A stretch of DNA of 64,000 nucleotides from Emcibacteraceae bacterium (GTDB taxonomy: Bacteria > Pseudomonadota > Alphaproteobacteria > Sphingomonadales > Emcibacteraceae): positions 1 through 64,000 of the forward strand of contig JAJFIR010000008.1 in NCBI GenBank assembly GCA_021774795.1, read 5' to 3'. The position numbers and the translations under genes are program-made. Numbering within the stretch: position 1 is the first letter of the stretch; every line of letters begins with the position of its first letter. Below the pieces are notes generated by a model. It was not told where the DNA came from, ran no database searches, and was given only the letters and a program-made list of their open reading frames with translations. Positions 25,012 through 33,366 of the stretch are shown here, one piece after another.

Positions 25012-25152
25012 TTAGTTATCCTTAACATCATTATGAGTTATCTTTTTTGCTTGTGTTTTGCGGCGTTTCAGGTTGTCCTTTAACGCCTTTGAAAGGCGAT
25101 CAAGTTTTTCCTGTTTTTGTTCATTTTTTGAATTTGATTGTTGCTTGGCCAT
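25012..25152 (-). CDS. Short basic protein (46 residues)
   Basis: This short frame begins at ATG 25152 and its stop lies three bases before dcd. The product begins MAKQQSNSKNEQKQEKLDRL and continues as a basic helix (SKALKDNLKRRKTQAKKI). From memory, alphaproteobacteria often carry such short proteins with LxxNLRRRKxQ near murA. The start has only a weak GAAGAA upstream. No function is known; the helical, basic character suggests nucleic acid or ribosome contact. Confidence 0.65.
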   Translation of the reverse strand: MAKQQSNSKNEQKQEKLDRLSKALKDNLKRRKTQAKKITHNDVKDN

Positions 25153-25301
25153 TTTCTTCAATTGTCTTTTTAAGTAACATTATGACCTTTTTAAGGGGAT
25201 AATAAAATAATCGCAATTAATTCCTCAAATTGACTTGCGGGAACGCATCCATTGTGGCATGTTCCGCGCCATTCATAGGCTTTTTAGCCATTCATGATTT
25301 A

Positions 25302-25376
25302 GCCGCTATAGCTCAGTGGTAGAGCGCACCCTTGGTAAGGGTGAGGCCGAGAGTCCGATTCTCTCTAGCGGCACCA
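25302..25376 (+). tRNA. tRNA-Thr (GGT)
   Basis: GCCGCTA pairs with TAGCGGC, followed by A and an encoded CCA. The anticodon arm CACCC-TTGGTAA-GGGTG gives GGT. The last 19 nt are the attachment repeat of island 2, so the gene stays intact after integration. The antisense strand of the tRNA is also read as the C-terminal end of the serine recombinase. Confidence 0.95.
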
Positions 25377-26901
25377 TTTTACATTTCTCCATATTAAAAG
25401 CACTTAGTGTATTGAAAGGGAACGACTTTTTGGTGTTCAAAAAGCCTTCTGAGTAACTATAGGCTAAATGCTCTGAAAACGCTAATTTCAACACTAATCT
25501 CTTTAGGTCGAAACGCCCTGTTTCCCATAGTTTGCAAGGGTTTGACAGGAATTGAAAAGAGAGTTCAAACATTTGCTCGAAAGAGGCTAGTGGCTTACCA
25601 TTCTGAGAAGCTTTTTCATGTGAAATAAGCTGTCGTTTTTCTAATTCATCAATCCGTTTCTCAAATGCTGAAACCACGCGGGGGTTTGTAGCATCCACGA
25701 TCTTATCAACCAGTTTTGTAATTTTCTTCTCAATGTTTATTACTTCTAGCCGTAATGCTTCAATGGATTCGGTTGCATCAGCTCTAAACATTTCCCAACA
25801 GTCCTTGAACATTGATTGGAATATTTTGAATACTTTGGCATCCGGTTCTAACTGGCCTAAAAGAGTTTCGAAATCGCTTTCAATCTTTTTACGTGGAATC
25901 ATTTTGCTATACATGGAGCAACTTTTTTCACGGCAGAAATAGTATGGATATTTTTTATATTTACCTTTTGTCCATCCGGCGGTTAATGGCGTGCAGCATG
26001 TGCCACAAGACACTGCACCACGAAGAGGAAAATCTATCTTGTAATCTTTACGGGTAGGAGCATATACCCCCTGCTTTAAGCGGTGCTGGATGCGTTCATA
26101 TGTTGCAATGCTGATTAGGCCTTCATGCTGTCCTTCTCGTAGTCCTATGCCCCATTTATTACAAGAAACCAGACCAGCATAAACTTCTTTATTCAAAAAC
26201 CTCACAATCGTTTGGGGGCGTATCTGACCGTTTGGCATATCTTTAGGGTATTCTGGTTTAGACTCCAGAAATCTGCGTAGTTCTGTCTGCGATACGAAAC
26301 GGCCCGTTGCAAAGCCTTCAAGACCTTCTTTGACAATTGGCCCTAACACTTCGTCAAATACAAGCTCTTTCCCACCGCCTTTTGCCTGCTCATAGCGATA
26401 GCCGACAGGAGCGCGAAAAATCCAATATCCCTGCTCTAGACGCGCAATTGATTTTTGACGTGATTGACGGGCATTTTGTTCTCTTTCTAATTGAGCTTGT
26501 CCGGCAAATACAAGGTCAATGAATTTTCCTTCCGGACTTTCTTCTGCCGTAAAGTTAAGAAAATCAATCCTTACACCCTTTTCTTCTAAAATTCTTCGTA
26601 ATGCAAGATGTTGCTCAGCTTGTCTTGCAAAGCGTTTATGATCGTCCCATAAAACGACATAGCGTTTTCCTGAATTCTTATTTGCATTAATATGGGCTAT
26701 CAGTTCTTGAATTTCTGGTCGTTTCAGGAGCGATAGGCCGCCTGACTTTGCAGCATAGAAAACCTGTTCCACGGGATAATTCTTAAGCTCCGCATGTTGA
26801 CGACATCTGTACTCTTGAGAGTCCAAACCACTACCCTTTAGCTGTGATTTATCGGAAACGCGGCAAACGATAAGAGCAATCCATTCTATAGTATTTTGCA
26901 T
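25306..26901 (-). CDS. Large serine recombinase of island 2
   Basis: The protein has 531 residues. The catalytic domain begins IVCRVSDKSQLKGSGLDSQE with the nucleophile Ser, and has DDHKRFARQAEQHLALR. A recombinase domain (about 160-290) and a zinc ribbon follow (VSCGTCC and YFCREKSC), then a coiled coil near 375-440. These are the parts of a large serine integrase. The frame crosses the attachment repeat and ends inside tRNA-Thr (stop at 25306-25308), so the last 16 residues are read from antisense tRNA. In the excised circle they would be replaced by 12 others. The start codon overlaps the end of the preceding small gene by one base. Confidence 0.92.
   Translation of the reverse strand: MQNTIEWIALIVCRVSDKSQLKGSGLDSQEYRCRQHAELKNYPVEQVFYAAKSGGLSLLKRPEIQELIAHINANKNSGKRYVVLWDDHKRFARQAEQHLALRRILEEKGVRIDFLNFTAEESPEGKFIDLVFAGQAQLEREQNARQSRQKSIARLEQGYWIFRAPVGYRYEQAKGGGKELVFDEVLGPIVKEGLEGFATGRFVSQTELRRFLESKPEYPKDMPNGQIRPQTIVRFLNKEVYAGLVSCNKWGIGLREGQHEGLISIATYERIQHRLKQGVYAPTRKDYKIDFPLRGAVSCGTCCTPLTAGWTKGKYKKYPYYFCREKSCSMYSKMIPRKKIESDFETLLGQLEPDAKVFKIFQSMFKDCWEMFRADATESIEALRLEVINIEKKITKLVDKIVDATNPRVVSAFEKRIDELEKRQLISHEKASQNGKPLASFEQMFELSFQFLSNPCKLWETGRFDLKRLVLKLAFSEHLAYSYSEGFLNTKKSFPFNTLSAFNMEKCKMVPLERIGLSASPLPRVRSTTEL
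25358..25376 (+). repeat. Attachment repeat of island 2 within tRNA-Thr
   Basis: The 19-bp sequence attctctctagcggcacca is the 3' end of tRNA-Thr and recurs exactly at 47908-47926 in the same orientation. The serine recombinase frame runs through it. Confidence 0.9.
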
Positions 26902-27221
26902 TATTCGACTCCCGTATTTTGCGGCTGCTTTTCAAGCTCCGACTGGTCTTTAAAATCCGTTGATAATGGCTGTTGTAAAGAGTTTAACACATCTGGAGAG
27001 AGTATCGTATCGTCATATGAGTTTTCAGAACGTTCTCCACAATCATTTTCAATTTGCTGTAATGGATGGACACCAAAACCAAGTGATACGAACTCGAAAG
27101 TGATATTCCATAGTGCTTGCAGGAATTCAGCCTTTTGTTCATCACTCCAATCAGACTCTTCCAGAAAATGTTCGTATTTTTCTATATCAACTGTGATGAT
27201 GGGTTTATTTTTATCAGACAC
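26901..27221 (-). CDS. Small protein coupled to the serine recombinase
   Basis: The protein has 106 residues. The region FLQALWNITFEFVSLGFGVHPLQQ is distinctive, and I recall similar small proteins next to serine recombinases of alphaproteobacterial islands. The stop TAA and the recombinase ATG overlap (taatg), so the two are translated together. The C-terminal half is acidic and low in complexity. It could act as a recombination-directionality or accessory factor, judged from coupling alone. Confidence 0.75.
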   Translation of the reverse strand: MSDKNKPIITVDIEKYEHFLEESDWSDEQKAEFLQALWNITFEFVSLGFGVHPLQQIENDCGERSENSYDDTILSPDVLNSLQQPLSTDFKDQSELEKQPQNTGVE

Positions 27222-27323
27222 TCTTTCATTCCTTCTGTTTAAGTCAGATTATCACCATATATTTTCCTCTTCTATAAATAGAACATATGACGAACATTAA
27301 TCGTTATTTTAGAAACTGGCAAG

Positions 27324-27361
27324 ACCCTCAGAGTAAATTAATTGAGGTTTGCTCTGAGGGT
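27324..27361 (-). terminator. Possible terminator hairpin after gene 27370
   Basis: ACCCTCAGAG (27324-27333) and CTCTGAGGGT (27352-27361) form a 10-bp perfect stem with an 18-nt loop. It lies nine nucleotides beyond the stop of the minus-strand gene 27370-27714. No T-run follows, so it may protect the mRNA end or regulate rather than terminate. Confidence 0.4.
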
Positions 27362-27369
27362 TATCGGTT

Positions 27370-27714
27370 TTATCGTGTTCTATCTATTTGATGCTCCTGC
27401 GGTTGTTGTGTGCGCTTTTCTTTAAAGGCATCTCTTCCTTGATCTTCACGTACATTTTGATCTTTTTGCCGTGAATTTTGATAATCTAACTCCTTAAGTT
27501 CATTCACGCGATTGTATGCCCTTCTTGCAAGCTCAGGCAGTTTAAGTAAATCAGTCTGGTCTAAATTTTGACCATCGTGATATTCGCCATGTTCGTCTTT
27601 ATAGGTTTTAGTGATTGTCGTGTTTCGGTAAGTCCCGTTCTTGCCTTCATTGGTCCAGATATTGGCTTTTAAATATCCATCATTTATCACTTCCGGTTTT
27701 ATTTTATCTGACAT
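27370..27714 (-). CDS. Conserved small element protein (conjugation-associated)
   Basis: The protein has 114 residues. The N-terminal part LKANIWTNEGKNGTYRNTTI, TKTYKDEHGEYHDGQNLDQTDLLKLPELARRAY forms a compact pattern that I recall from small proteins of integrative elements in alphaproteobacteria. The C-terminus is Gln/Arg/Asp-rich and disordered. It lies two nucleotides after the gene 27717-28253 in the coupling-protein operon. I know no proven function; single-strand DNA binding has been guessed for comparable proteins. Confidence 0.65.
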   Translation of the reverse strand: MSDKIKPEVINDGYLKANIWTNEGKNGTYRNTTITKTYKDEHGEYHDGQNLDQTDLLKLPELARRAYNRVNELKELDYQNSRQKDQNVREDQGRDAFKEKRTQQPQEHQIDRTR

Positions 27715-27716
27715 TG

Positions 27717-28253
27717 TTATCTCCTAATATTGCGTTTTATTTTGTGAGTATGGCTGTGGACACGCTGATTGATCCTGTCCACGGTTCGTTCAAGTTTAAA
27801 CAGCTTCTTGAGACCGTTGGGGGTATGTGGGATATTTCTTCGTTCGTTATCAGCTTGGTTTAAATTTTCGCGCTCAGTAAGCAGTTCCGTTTTGACTGCC
27901 TTTAACTTCCGTATTTTATTCTGGTATTGTGCCTGTCTCTGTTCCTGTTTCCATTCACTGTTAAAAGCCGCTCTGTCCGGCCCGTACGCCAAAGCGGGTG
28001 ATGGTCTTAAGACTGGCTTTGGTTTTTGACGTTTGACCATGAAGGAGTTTCGGCGTTTTATTCGTTCTGCATTTTCTCTTCTGCGCTCGGCTTCCGTTTT
28101 GTTCATGTCACGCAATTGCAAAGCCCTATTAGGATCACGTTCAATTTCAAAACTCATAGTGATAGAGTTTGCTTTCGCATATAAGGGGTTCAATTGCCTA
28201 AACTCAGGCTTTTCATGCGAATAAGACAGGCGTGAGGATACGTTTTCTCTCAT
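27717..28253 (-). CDS. Basic coiled-coil protein, coupled to VirD4-like gene
   Basis: The protein has 178 residues, strongly basic (RRRENAERIKRR, KIKRNIRR) with coiled-coil character near 50-70 and 100-135. There is no signal peptide. The ATG overlaps the coupling-protein stop by four nucleotides (ATGA). Basic, helical proteins next to coupling proteins often bind DNA or the relaxosome. This is inferred from composition and context only. Confidence 0.65.
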   Translation of the reverse strand: MRENVSSRLSYSHEKPEFRQLNPLYAKANSITMSFEIERDPNRALQLRDMNKTEAERRRENAERIKRRNSFMVKRQKPKPVLRPSPALAYGPDRAAFNSEWKQEQRQAQYQNKIRKLKAVKTELLTERENLNQADNERRNIPHTPNGLKKLFKLERTVDRINQRVHSHTHKIKRNIRR

Positions 28254-29872
28254 GGTCTATATCCTTCGATATAGGACCACAGTCCGTCTTTATATTGCGG
28301 ATAATGCGCATATTGATCGGGTACAGCTTCGGTTATGACCTTGCGCCACCTATGGCCATACCAAGTTCTGCTTTTCACTTTGTCTAAAGGTGGATGATAA
28401 GGGTTCGGGTGATAACGCCCTGCCATAAACTTTTGTTCATAGTAAGGTCTTCGATCTGAAATAAGTGGCTTTGAAAGCGCATCTGTAAAGATGAATGCGT
28501 GATTGAGGCTCATTTCCATGACTTCTTCAGGTGTACAAAGCGTTCTTTGCTGTTTGCTTTGCATTTCAGAAGCTTGTTTATTGTGAAAATAATCCAGCCC
28601 TGCACTTAAAGTATCTTCCCCGTTAAAGAAAGCCTGAACCGCTTTTTGTTTGGCATAACGGGCGCGGGATTGCTGCATTTCATCATTAAAAACGAGTGTT
28701 TGTGTGCCGATCATGGCGGAAATAGTACGCGCCGTTTCAAGGTCACGAATGGTATAATAAATCTGCATCGCCGCACTTGAGGAAATAATATTCTCCGCAT
28801 CCGGTTCTAATGCTTTCATTTGAAAACGGCTTTGGAATACGGCGACCGGGCGAATACCAATGCCCGCACCGTAGGTGAACAACTTGGTCACAAGCGGAAA
28901 ATTACCGAGCTGCGCACATTCATCAATCACCCATGTTTGCTGTGGTGCTTGTGGTTTACGGGCTTTATAGACCATACCCGCAACCAGCAGGGCTTTAATC
29001 ACGGGCGACCATTGCTCAAGATATTCGGCTGGTGGCATGAGATAGACTTGATAAGCCTGATCCTCATTACACATTTGTGAAAAGGAAAAATCAAAGGGCG
29101 GTGAAACGGCATCCATTAATACGGGATCGCTAAGACAGGAAAAAGCTTTGAATAATTCGCCAAGTATTCCGGTAAAACCATCACCGGAATGACCATCACG
29201 GGACGCGGCAATTTCTTCTTCAACTCGTTTGGAAATTGGATAACCGCTTTCTGACATGAGAAATGCAAAATCGAGCCATTCATCATTATTGGCTGGGATG
29301 AGATTGATAACATGGTATAAATCAGGGAGGGTCAGAACACCGTTCTTTTTGACCAATGTAAGGCTTATACCCTCGGAAAGTTCTCTTGCTCTGCGTTCAA
29401 AATATTCTCCGTTTGAAGAACCTGATGGCGGCATCATATTTTCTAGGAAGATTTTAAGTTCTGATACCAACGCCAGATTGTCCTTGGTGAGGTAATCAAC
29501 CGGATTAATGCGGTGTTGTGGCAGGCCGTGAAGACCAGTTGGATTAGCATAGATATTACCTTTATTATCGGCCGTCTGATTTTGTGAAATAGCGGCAAGC
29601 TCGCCTTTCACATCAAGCACGACGATTGGGCCGAGGCATATGCCAGAACATAAATTGTACGCAAGCATATCGCGCAACTTTCCTCCACGCGCCCCAGCCA
29701 CCAGTAACACTCCACCTGCGCCATCATACCAGAGGGGTCGTTTGCCATAAAATCCAACAAACAAAGAATTTGGTTTTTGCTTGAACATTCCCGCTTTTGC
29801 CACATCGTAAATATCTGCAAATTCGGCTGAGCCAAAACGGTTATATTCATTATCACCGAAAGGGTGAGACAT
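28250..29872 (-). CDS. VirD4/TraG-like type IV coupling protein
   Basis: The protein has 540 residues. It would bring the relaxase-DNA complex to a conjugation channel in the inner membrane. VVLDVKGELAAISQ, GLHGLPQHRINPVDYL, and the Walker B-like TWVIDECAQLGNFP followed by FQSRFQMKALE are typical of TraG/VirD4. The Walker A region reads LLVAGARGGKLRDML, with Leu after the Lys instead of Ser/Thr, a deviation that may alter ATP use. N-terminal membrane helices are lacking; the small membrane protein 29885-30181 just upstream in the operon may provide them. No other secretion genes are present. Confidence 0.88.
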   Translation of the reverse strand: MSHPFGDNEYNRFGSAEFADIYDVAKAGMFKQKPNSLFVGFYGKRPLWYDGAGGVLLVAGARGGKLRDMLAYNLCSGICLGPIVVLDVKGELAAISQNQTADNKGNIYANPTGLHGLPQHRINPVDYLTKDNLALVSELKIFLENMMPPSGSSNGEYFERRARELSEGISLTLVKKNGVLTLPDLYHVINLIPANNDEWLDFAFLMSESGYPISKRVEEEIAASRDGHSGDGFTGILGELFKAFSCLSDPVLMDAVSPPFDFSFSQMCNEDQAYQVYLMPPAEYLEQWSPVIKALLVAGMVYKARKPQAPQQTWVIDECAQLGNFPLVTKLFTYGAGIGIRPVAVFQSRFQMKALEPDAENIISSSAAMQIYYTIRDLETARTISAMIGTQTLVFNDEMQQSRARYAKQKAVQAFFNGEDTLSAGLDYFHNKQASEMQSKQQRTLCTPEEVMEMSLNHAFIFTDALSKPLISDRRPYYEQKFMAGRYHPNPYHPPLDKVKSRTWYGHRWRKVITEAVPDQYAHYPQYKDGLWSYIEGYRP

Positions 29873-29884
29873 AATGTTTTCTCC

Positions 29885-30181
29885 CTACCGGCCAATAAAA
29901 AATAGTAAGGCGATGAACTTCGGAATGTTGAGAATGAATTTAAGGACTATGCTGATAAGAAGTTGGGAACCCATATAGACAAATAAGCCGCCAATGATGA
30001 ACCAGCCAATACCCGCATAGGAAACATAAGCGTAACCATAATGTTGTGCCGTAAAAGTTTCAATCAAATGAAGCGTGACGTCATGAAAGAGCGGCAGGAT
30101 AAAAAACGTGGCGACCAGCGCACCGATTTTTGCAACGTTACTTGGTATAGCTTCCTTGTTTGCATTATGAGGAGTACTCAT
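29885..30181 (-). CDS. Small membrane protein upstream of the coupling protein
   Basis: I start it at ATG 30181, because AAAGGGTG lies just before it; the frame extends to 30196. The protein has 98 residues with three likely membrane helices (IGALVATFFILPLFHD, AGIGWFIIGGLFVYMG, FILNIPKFIALLFF). It is followed after 12 nt by the soluble coupling protein, so the two could form a split VirD4 in which this protein supplies the membrane part. That is inference from order and topology. Confidence 0.65.
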   Translation of the reverse strand: MSTPHNANKEAIPSNVAKIGALVATFFILPLFHDVTLHLIETFTAQHYGYAYVSYAGIGWFIIGGLFVYMGSQLLISIVLKFILNIPKFIALLFFIGR

Positions 30182-30267
30182 TTCACACCCTTTCATTAAA
30201 ATAGAAAAATCAGTTCTCTATTTTGATAGCAGTTGGATAGGTAAAGACTGGGGGAAACAGATAGATT

Positions 30268-30298
30268 AAAAAAAATGCCAGCTTTTAATGCTGGCATT
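30268..30298 (-). terminator. Intrinsic terminator between exported protein and coupling operon
   Basis: On the minus strand AATGCCAGC pairs with GCTGGCATT (9 bp, loop ATTAAAA), followed by eight T. It lies 22 nt beyond the stop of gene 30321-30977 and ends the upstream transcript, so the coupling-protein operon should have its own promoter in 30182-30267. Confidence 0.9.
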
Positions 30299-30320
30299 AT
30301 TAGTTTGTCGGGAGGGGTAT

Positions 30321-30977
30321 TTAAGGATTGGGAAGAATTTTGGAGGTTGCTCCAGCCGCTTTCAGATATTTTTGCCATGCCTTGATTAAATTTTTTACAT
30401 TCACGGATGGCCAAGAACCTGTAGCTGTTTTACCAATACCAAGAATGGTCACGGTGCAGCCTGATAAATACCCCTCGACCATCGGCGTGGGTAATTGCAC
30501 TTCACCATTAAGCAACTTGTCAGGGTTTGGCACATGACTGCCAGTTTCAATGCCGTCTGTGGCGAGGGTGAGGATGTCACCAGCAGCACAATTATATTCT
30601 GTCCATTCGAGATGAGATATTATCTCGGTTGAACCTTGTGGGAGAACGCGCCCATCAGGAATGCTGATGATTAAAACTACAACCCTTTTAGCAACGGCTG
30701 CAGCGCGAATCCTTCTGGTAATGCGAACATCATATTGCTGCAAATTGTCCAAATCCAAATGACCGAAGGTTCTGAAAGAAACACTGTCACCAATATTTAG
30801 AGCCATAATTTGCTTAGCCACGCGCTTGGCAATAATTATCGCGTAAGGCTTGCTCGTGACAATGGGGTTCGATCCACTTACATCAACACCTATGTGAAGT
30901 GTTTTATAGTTTGCGGCGTTTGCGGATGACAGTGTCACGACAAAGACTGTCAAAATGATGGATAAAATTTGTTTCAT
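30321..30977 (-). CDS. Exported von Willebrand A-like protein
   Basis: The protein has 218 residues with a signal peptide (KQILSIILTVFVVTLSSANA). The mature part begins HIGVDVSGSNP, which has the D-x-S-x-S metal site of von Willebrand A domains; ILTLATDGIETGS supplies the late Asp. Such domains bind partners via a metal ion. It lies upstream of the coupling operon on the same strand but is separated by a strong terminator. The next gene upstream, a membrane protein, lies 15 nt away. It may be a mating-pair or surface protein of the element. Confidence 0.75.
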   Translation of the reverse strand: MKQILSIILTVFVVTLSSANAANYKTLHIGVDVSGSNPIVTSKPYAIIIAKRVAKQIMALNIGDSVSFRTFGHLDLDNLQQYDVRITRRIRAAAVAKRVVVLIISIPDGRVLPQGSTEIISHLEWTEYNCAAGDILTLATDGIETGSHVPNPDKLLNGEVQLPTPMVEGYLSGCTVTILGIGKTATGSWPSVNVKNLIKAWQKYLKAAGATSKILPNP

Positions 30978-30992
30978 AATAATCTCCTATGG

Positions 30993-31949
30993 TTATGAAT
31001 TGTCTCGAATGATGTGAGGCAGTTTTTTAATCAGGCCTTCAATATCCCTGATAAATTTTTGCAGCTCTCTTGCGCTTGGCAGGGGATCAGGCAAATGTGA
31101 TCCATGCGTTTCCAAAATGGCTTCATCATTGGCGGCTTCATTGGTTTTGAGAAAATGAATTTTCTTAAGCGCGCGCAAAGTAGGTTTAATGGCGTTTTCA
31201 CAGTGAGCAGAAGCCGTTAAAATATGAGTGTCGTCAGTGACGTTCTCAAGGGCTGTTCGCTCATTTTCTAGTTTCACGAGATCATTTGTTAGATCAGTAA
31301 ATTCGCTGATTTTTTGTAAAATGGATTTTGCGTTCTCTTTTTGCTCAATCACTTTCTCAAGATGATTTTTGATAAAAGAAAAAAGAGCATCGACAACCGC
31401 CAGATTAACAAAAACCAACCCGCCGAGAGCTAAAGAAGAAACAAGACCCAGATAAGGTTTAATGAATGCGATAAACCCGTTAAGCGTTTCACCGCTACTT
31501 TCAGTAAATTCATCTGCGCCGGAAAACAGACTACCAAGATTACCGTCCATAAGGTTACTCATGTCTGTGGTTGAAAACAGCAGGAACATACCAACGAAAT
31601 AAAAGAAAACCATGATCCGTGATATTTTACGCAAGAGTTGCGCCAACGGATGCTCACCATCTTTGAGCATCAACACATGAAAGGCGATGAGGGCGGATAT
31701 AGTGGCGAAGCTCAAGATGTATACCTTGATCGGTGTTGGATCGTCCGGCAAATCCGCGCCAAAGTTCATGTTAATAATCGTAAAGATCAAGGCAAGTTCA
31801 ATGGCCAGTGGAATGACCGTAAGGCAGGCCGCCAGTATCATAACAAATGTTACAAACTGTACCTTGATGAGCGTTTTATTCGCCTCTACTTTTGCATTCT
31901 GGCAATAAACAATTGGATCAATTCCAATGGGTAGATAATGAGCGGTCAT
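30993..31949 (-). CDS. Polytopic membrane protein with cytoplasmic helical tail
   Basis: The protein has 318 residues. About four membrane helices are seen: VTFVMILAACLTVIPLAIEL, VYILSFATISALIAFHVLML, RIMVFFYFVGMFLLF and YLGLVSSLALGGLVFVNLAV. The last 120 residues are soluble, charged and coiled-coil-like. I do not recognise the family. It is followed by the exported vWA-like protein (15 nt) and preceded by a 109-residue gene (2 nt), so the three form an operon of unknown role in the element. Confidence 0.7.
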   Translation of the reverse strand: MTAHYLPIGIDPIVYCQNAKVEANKTLIKVQFVTFVMILAACLTVIPLAIELALIFTIINMNFGADLPDDPTPIKVYILSFATISALIAFHVLMLKDGEHPLAQLLRKISRIMVFFYFVGMFLLFSTTDMSNLMDGNLGSLFSGADEFTESSGETLNGFIAFIKPYLGLVSSLALGGLVFVNLAVVDALFSFIKNHLEKVIEQKENAKSILQKISEFTDLTNDLVKLENERTALENVTDDTHILTASAHCENAIKPTLRALKKIHFLKTNEAANDEAILETHGSHLPDPLPSARELQKFIRDIEGLIKKLPHIIRDNS

Positions 31950-31951
31950 GA

Positions 31952-32281
31952 TTATTCCTCTTTCTGTGATATTTGATGTTCGATTTGTTTGGCCTCATCA
32001 CGCAAATGATTGAAAAAGTCATTTTGTTGATCTGCTTTGATTTTGACAGGCCTACCCGTCAGGCTGAGTATTTCAGTAAACACCTCGGCGATATTTTTTT
32101 GGTGAAGAGTTTCTTTTTGCTTATGAAGCCAGATTTGATCTTCATGAGGTTGGCGGAGGGCCAGCGCATAGAGGCGGATAGTCAGAGTTGAGGGCAAAAT
32201 CATATGATTAAGATCATCAATGATTTGTTGTCTAGGGTCGATGAGTCTTTCTTTTGAAATTACCTCTTGATTATCGGACAT
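31952..32281 (-). CDS. Hypothetical soluble protein of island 2
   Basis: The protein has 109 residues, charged and helical, with no signal or membrane segment. It begins MSDNQEVISKERLIDPRQQI and contains STLTIRLYALALRQPHEDQIW. It lies two nucleotides before the membrane-protein gene and 87 nt after gene 32369-32737, with hairpin H3 in that gap. I do not recognise it. Confidence 0.6.
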   Translation of the reverse strand: MSDNQEVISKERLIDPRQQIIDDLNHMILPSTLTIRLYALALRQPHEDQIWLHKQKETLHQKNIAEVFTEILSLTGRPVKIKADQQNDFFNHLRDEAKQIEHQISQKEE

Positions 32282-32329
32282 AGGGTTATTCCTTTTTTTG
32301 AGAAATTATATAAATGAAGGATAGGAAGA

Positions 32330-32361
32330 TTGCGGGACGATCTTGGGGGAAAGTCCCGCAA
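32330..32361 (-). other. Hairpin H3 with TTTCCCCC loop
   Basis: TTGCGGGAC (32330-32338) and GTCCCGCAA (32353-32361) form a perfect 9-bp stem. Read on the minus strand, the 14-nt loop is TTTCCCCCAAGATC. It lies seven nucleotides beyond the stop of gene 32369-32737 and 49 nt upstream of gene 31952-32281. A 12-nt part of the loop (TTCCCCCAAGAT) is exactly complementary to the Shedu gene leader on the minus strand at 6191-6202. Confidence 0.55.
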
Positions 32362-32368
32362 ACAATTT

Positions 32369-32737
32369 CTAGCGGCTCAGATGTTTCCAGATATTGGGTT
32401 TGTCTATTTGCAGGGCCAAATCTAATAAACGAAGGCGTTCTAATAACCTTGATTGTGGATTTTGCTTTGGTGGTATCGTGGCAAACTTTATAAAGTCGGA
32501 TAACCAGCGAAATGATCCATCACCATTAAAAGCATCATCAATATCAGTGTCAGATATGATGAACAATCTACCTTCTGGATAATGGATTGTGCCTTCAAAA
32601 TTATAGATCGTATCAACTATCCAATTCGGGATTTCACGACGCGGTAAATCCAGATTGGCAATCGCAATTGCCAATCTGCGGAAATAGTGAACATTCAGTA
32701 ATGTTTCGGAGTTTCTTACATAAATTTTCTTGGTCAA
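32369..32737 (-). CDS. Hypothetical protein of island 2
   Basis: The protein has 122 residues. The TTG start at 32737 is preceded by AAAAGGA at eight nucleotides. It is soluble, mixed alpha/beta (RLAIAIANLDLPRREIP, GRLFIISDTDIDDAF), and I do not recognise it. It is the first gene of the minus-strand block that leads to the coupling protein; the divergent gene at 32900 begins 163 nt away. Confidence 0.6.
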   Translation of the reverse strand: MTKKIYVRNSETLLNVHYFRRLAIAIANLDLPRREIPNWIVDTIYNFEGTIHYPEGRLFIISDTDIDDAFNGDGSFRWLSDFIKFATIPPKQNPQSRLLERLRLLDLALQIDKPNIWKHLSR

Positions 32738-32863
32738 AATGTAATCCTTTTACGTTAAGTGAATCGGTAAAGGAATTAAATCTCAATCAAGCGGAGTAAA
32801 GCGTGGGGTAAGAAAGGGGTAAAGATAGAGTAATAGCTTAAGTTAATACAAATAAACGATTAT

Positions 32864-32893
32864 TTGCAGAACAAATACTCTTTGTGATACAAT
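32864..32893 (+). promoter_or_regulatory. Promoter of gene 32900, probably giving a leaderless mRNA
   Basis: TTGCAG (32864-32869), an 18-nt spacer and TACAAT (32888-32893) form a good sigma-70 promoter. The ATG begins seven nucleotides after the -10 box, where transcription would start. No ribosome site fits in between. A leaderless transcript is the simplest reading. Confidence 0.6.
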
Positions 32894-32899
32894 CTGTAA

Positions 32900-33307
32900 A
32901 TGAGTGATAGCATTGAAGAAACACATAAAGTTCTCGTTGTCAGAGATAGAAAGACATCAAATATTACCGGAGAATATTGGGCCAAGGAAGACGGAACACC
33001 GCACAGGGTATTTGGTCCTGCGGTATCGGAGTTTGATCCGGTTTCTGGTCAATTATTAAAAGAAATCTATTATCTTAGAGGTGAAATTCATCGGCGTGAG
33101 GGTAATGGGCCAGCAGTAAGAGAATGGTCTTCAACTACTGGTAAACTCACCTATGTTGAGTTTAGTGAATATGGTGAGCACCACAGAACGGATGGCGAAC
33201 CTGCAATAATTTATTATAATCCCCATACTGGTGAAGTTTTAGATCAAGAATACTATGTATCGGGTGAAAAACGGTCTTCTTCTCCGCCACCCCCTGAATA
33301 CTCTTGA
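32900..33307 (+). CDS. Repeat protein with MORN/YwqK-like units
   Basis: The protein has 135 residues and consists of about three related units: GEYWAKEDGTPHRVFGPAV, then GEIHRREGNGPAVREW, then GEHHRTDGEPAIIYYNP. Each has a G-x-x-H-R-x-x-G-x-(G/E)-P-A core, which recalls MORN/YwqK-type repeats. The C-terminus is Ser/Pro-rich. There is no signal peptide. It directly precedes the ankyrin-repeat gene (59-nt gap, same strand). YwqK-like proteins act as antitoxins in some systems, so a toxin or immunity relation to the next gene is possible but unproved. Confidence 0.7.
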   Translation: MSDSIEETHKVLVVRDRKTSNITGEYWAKEDGTPHRVFGPAVSEFDPVSGQLLKEIYYLRGEIHRREGNGPAVREWSSTTGKLTYVEFSEYGEHHRTDGEPAIIYYNPHTGEVLDQEYYVSGEKRSSSPPPPEYS

Positions 33308-33366
33308 CAATATTTCCATAATAACAAATCCTGTATACTTCAAAAGTAATATTTTGGGGTAGTCAT

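Noticed and set aside
30241-30262. A fifth TTTCCCCC hairpin near 30250
   Set aside because: The motif TTTCCCCCAG is present on the minus strand but only a three-base stem could form.
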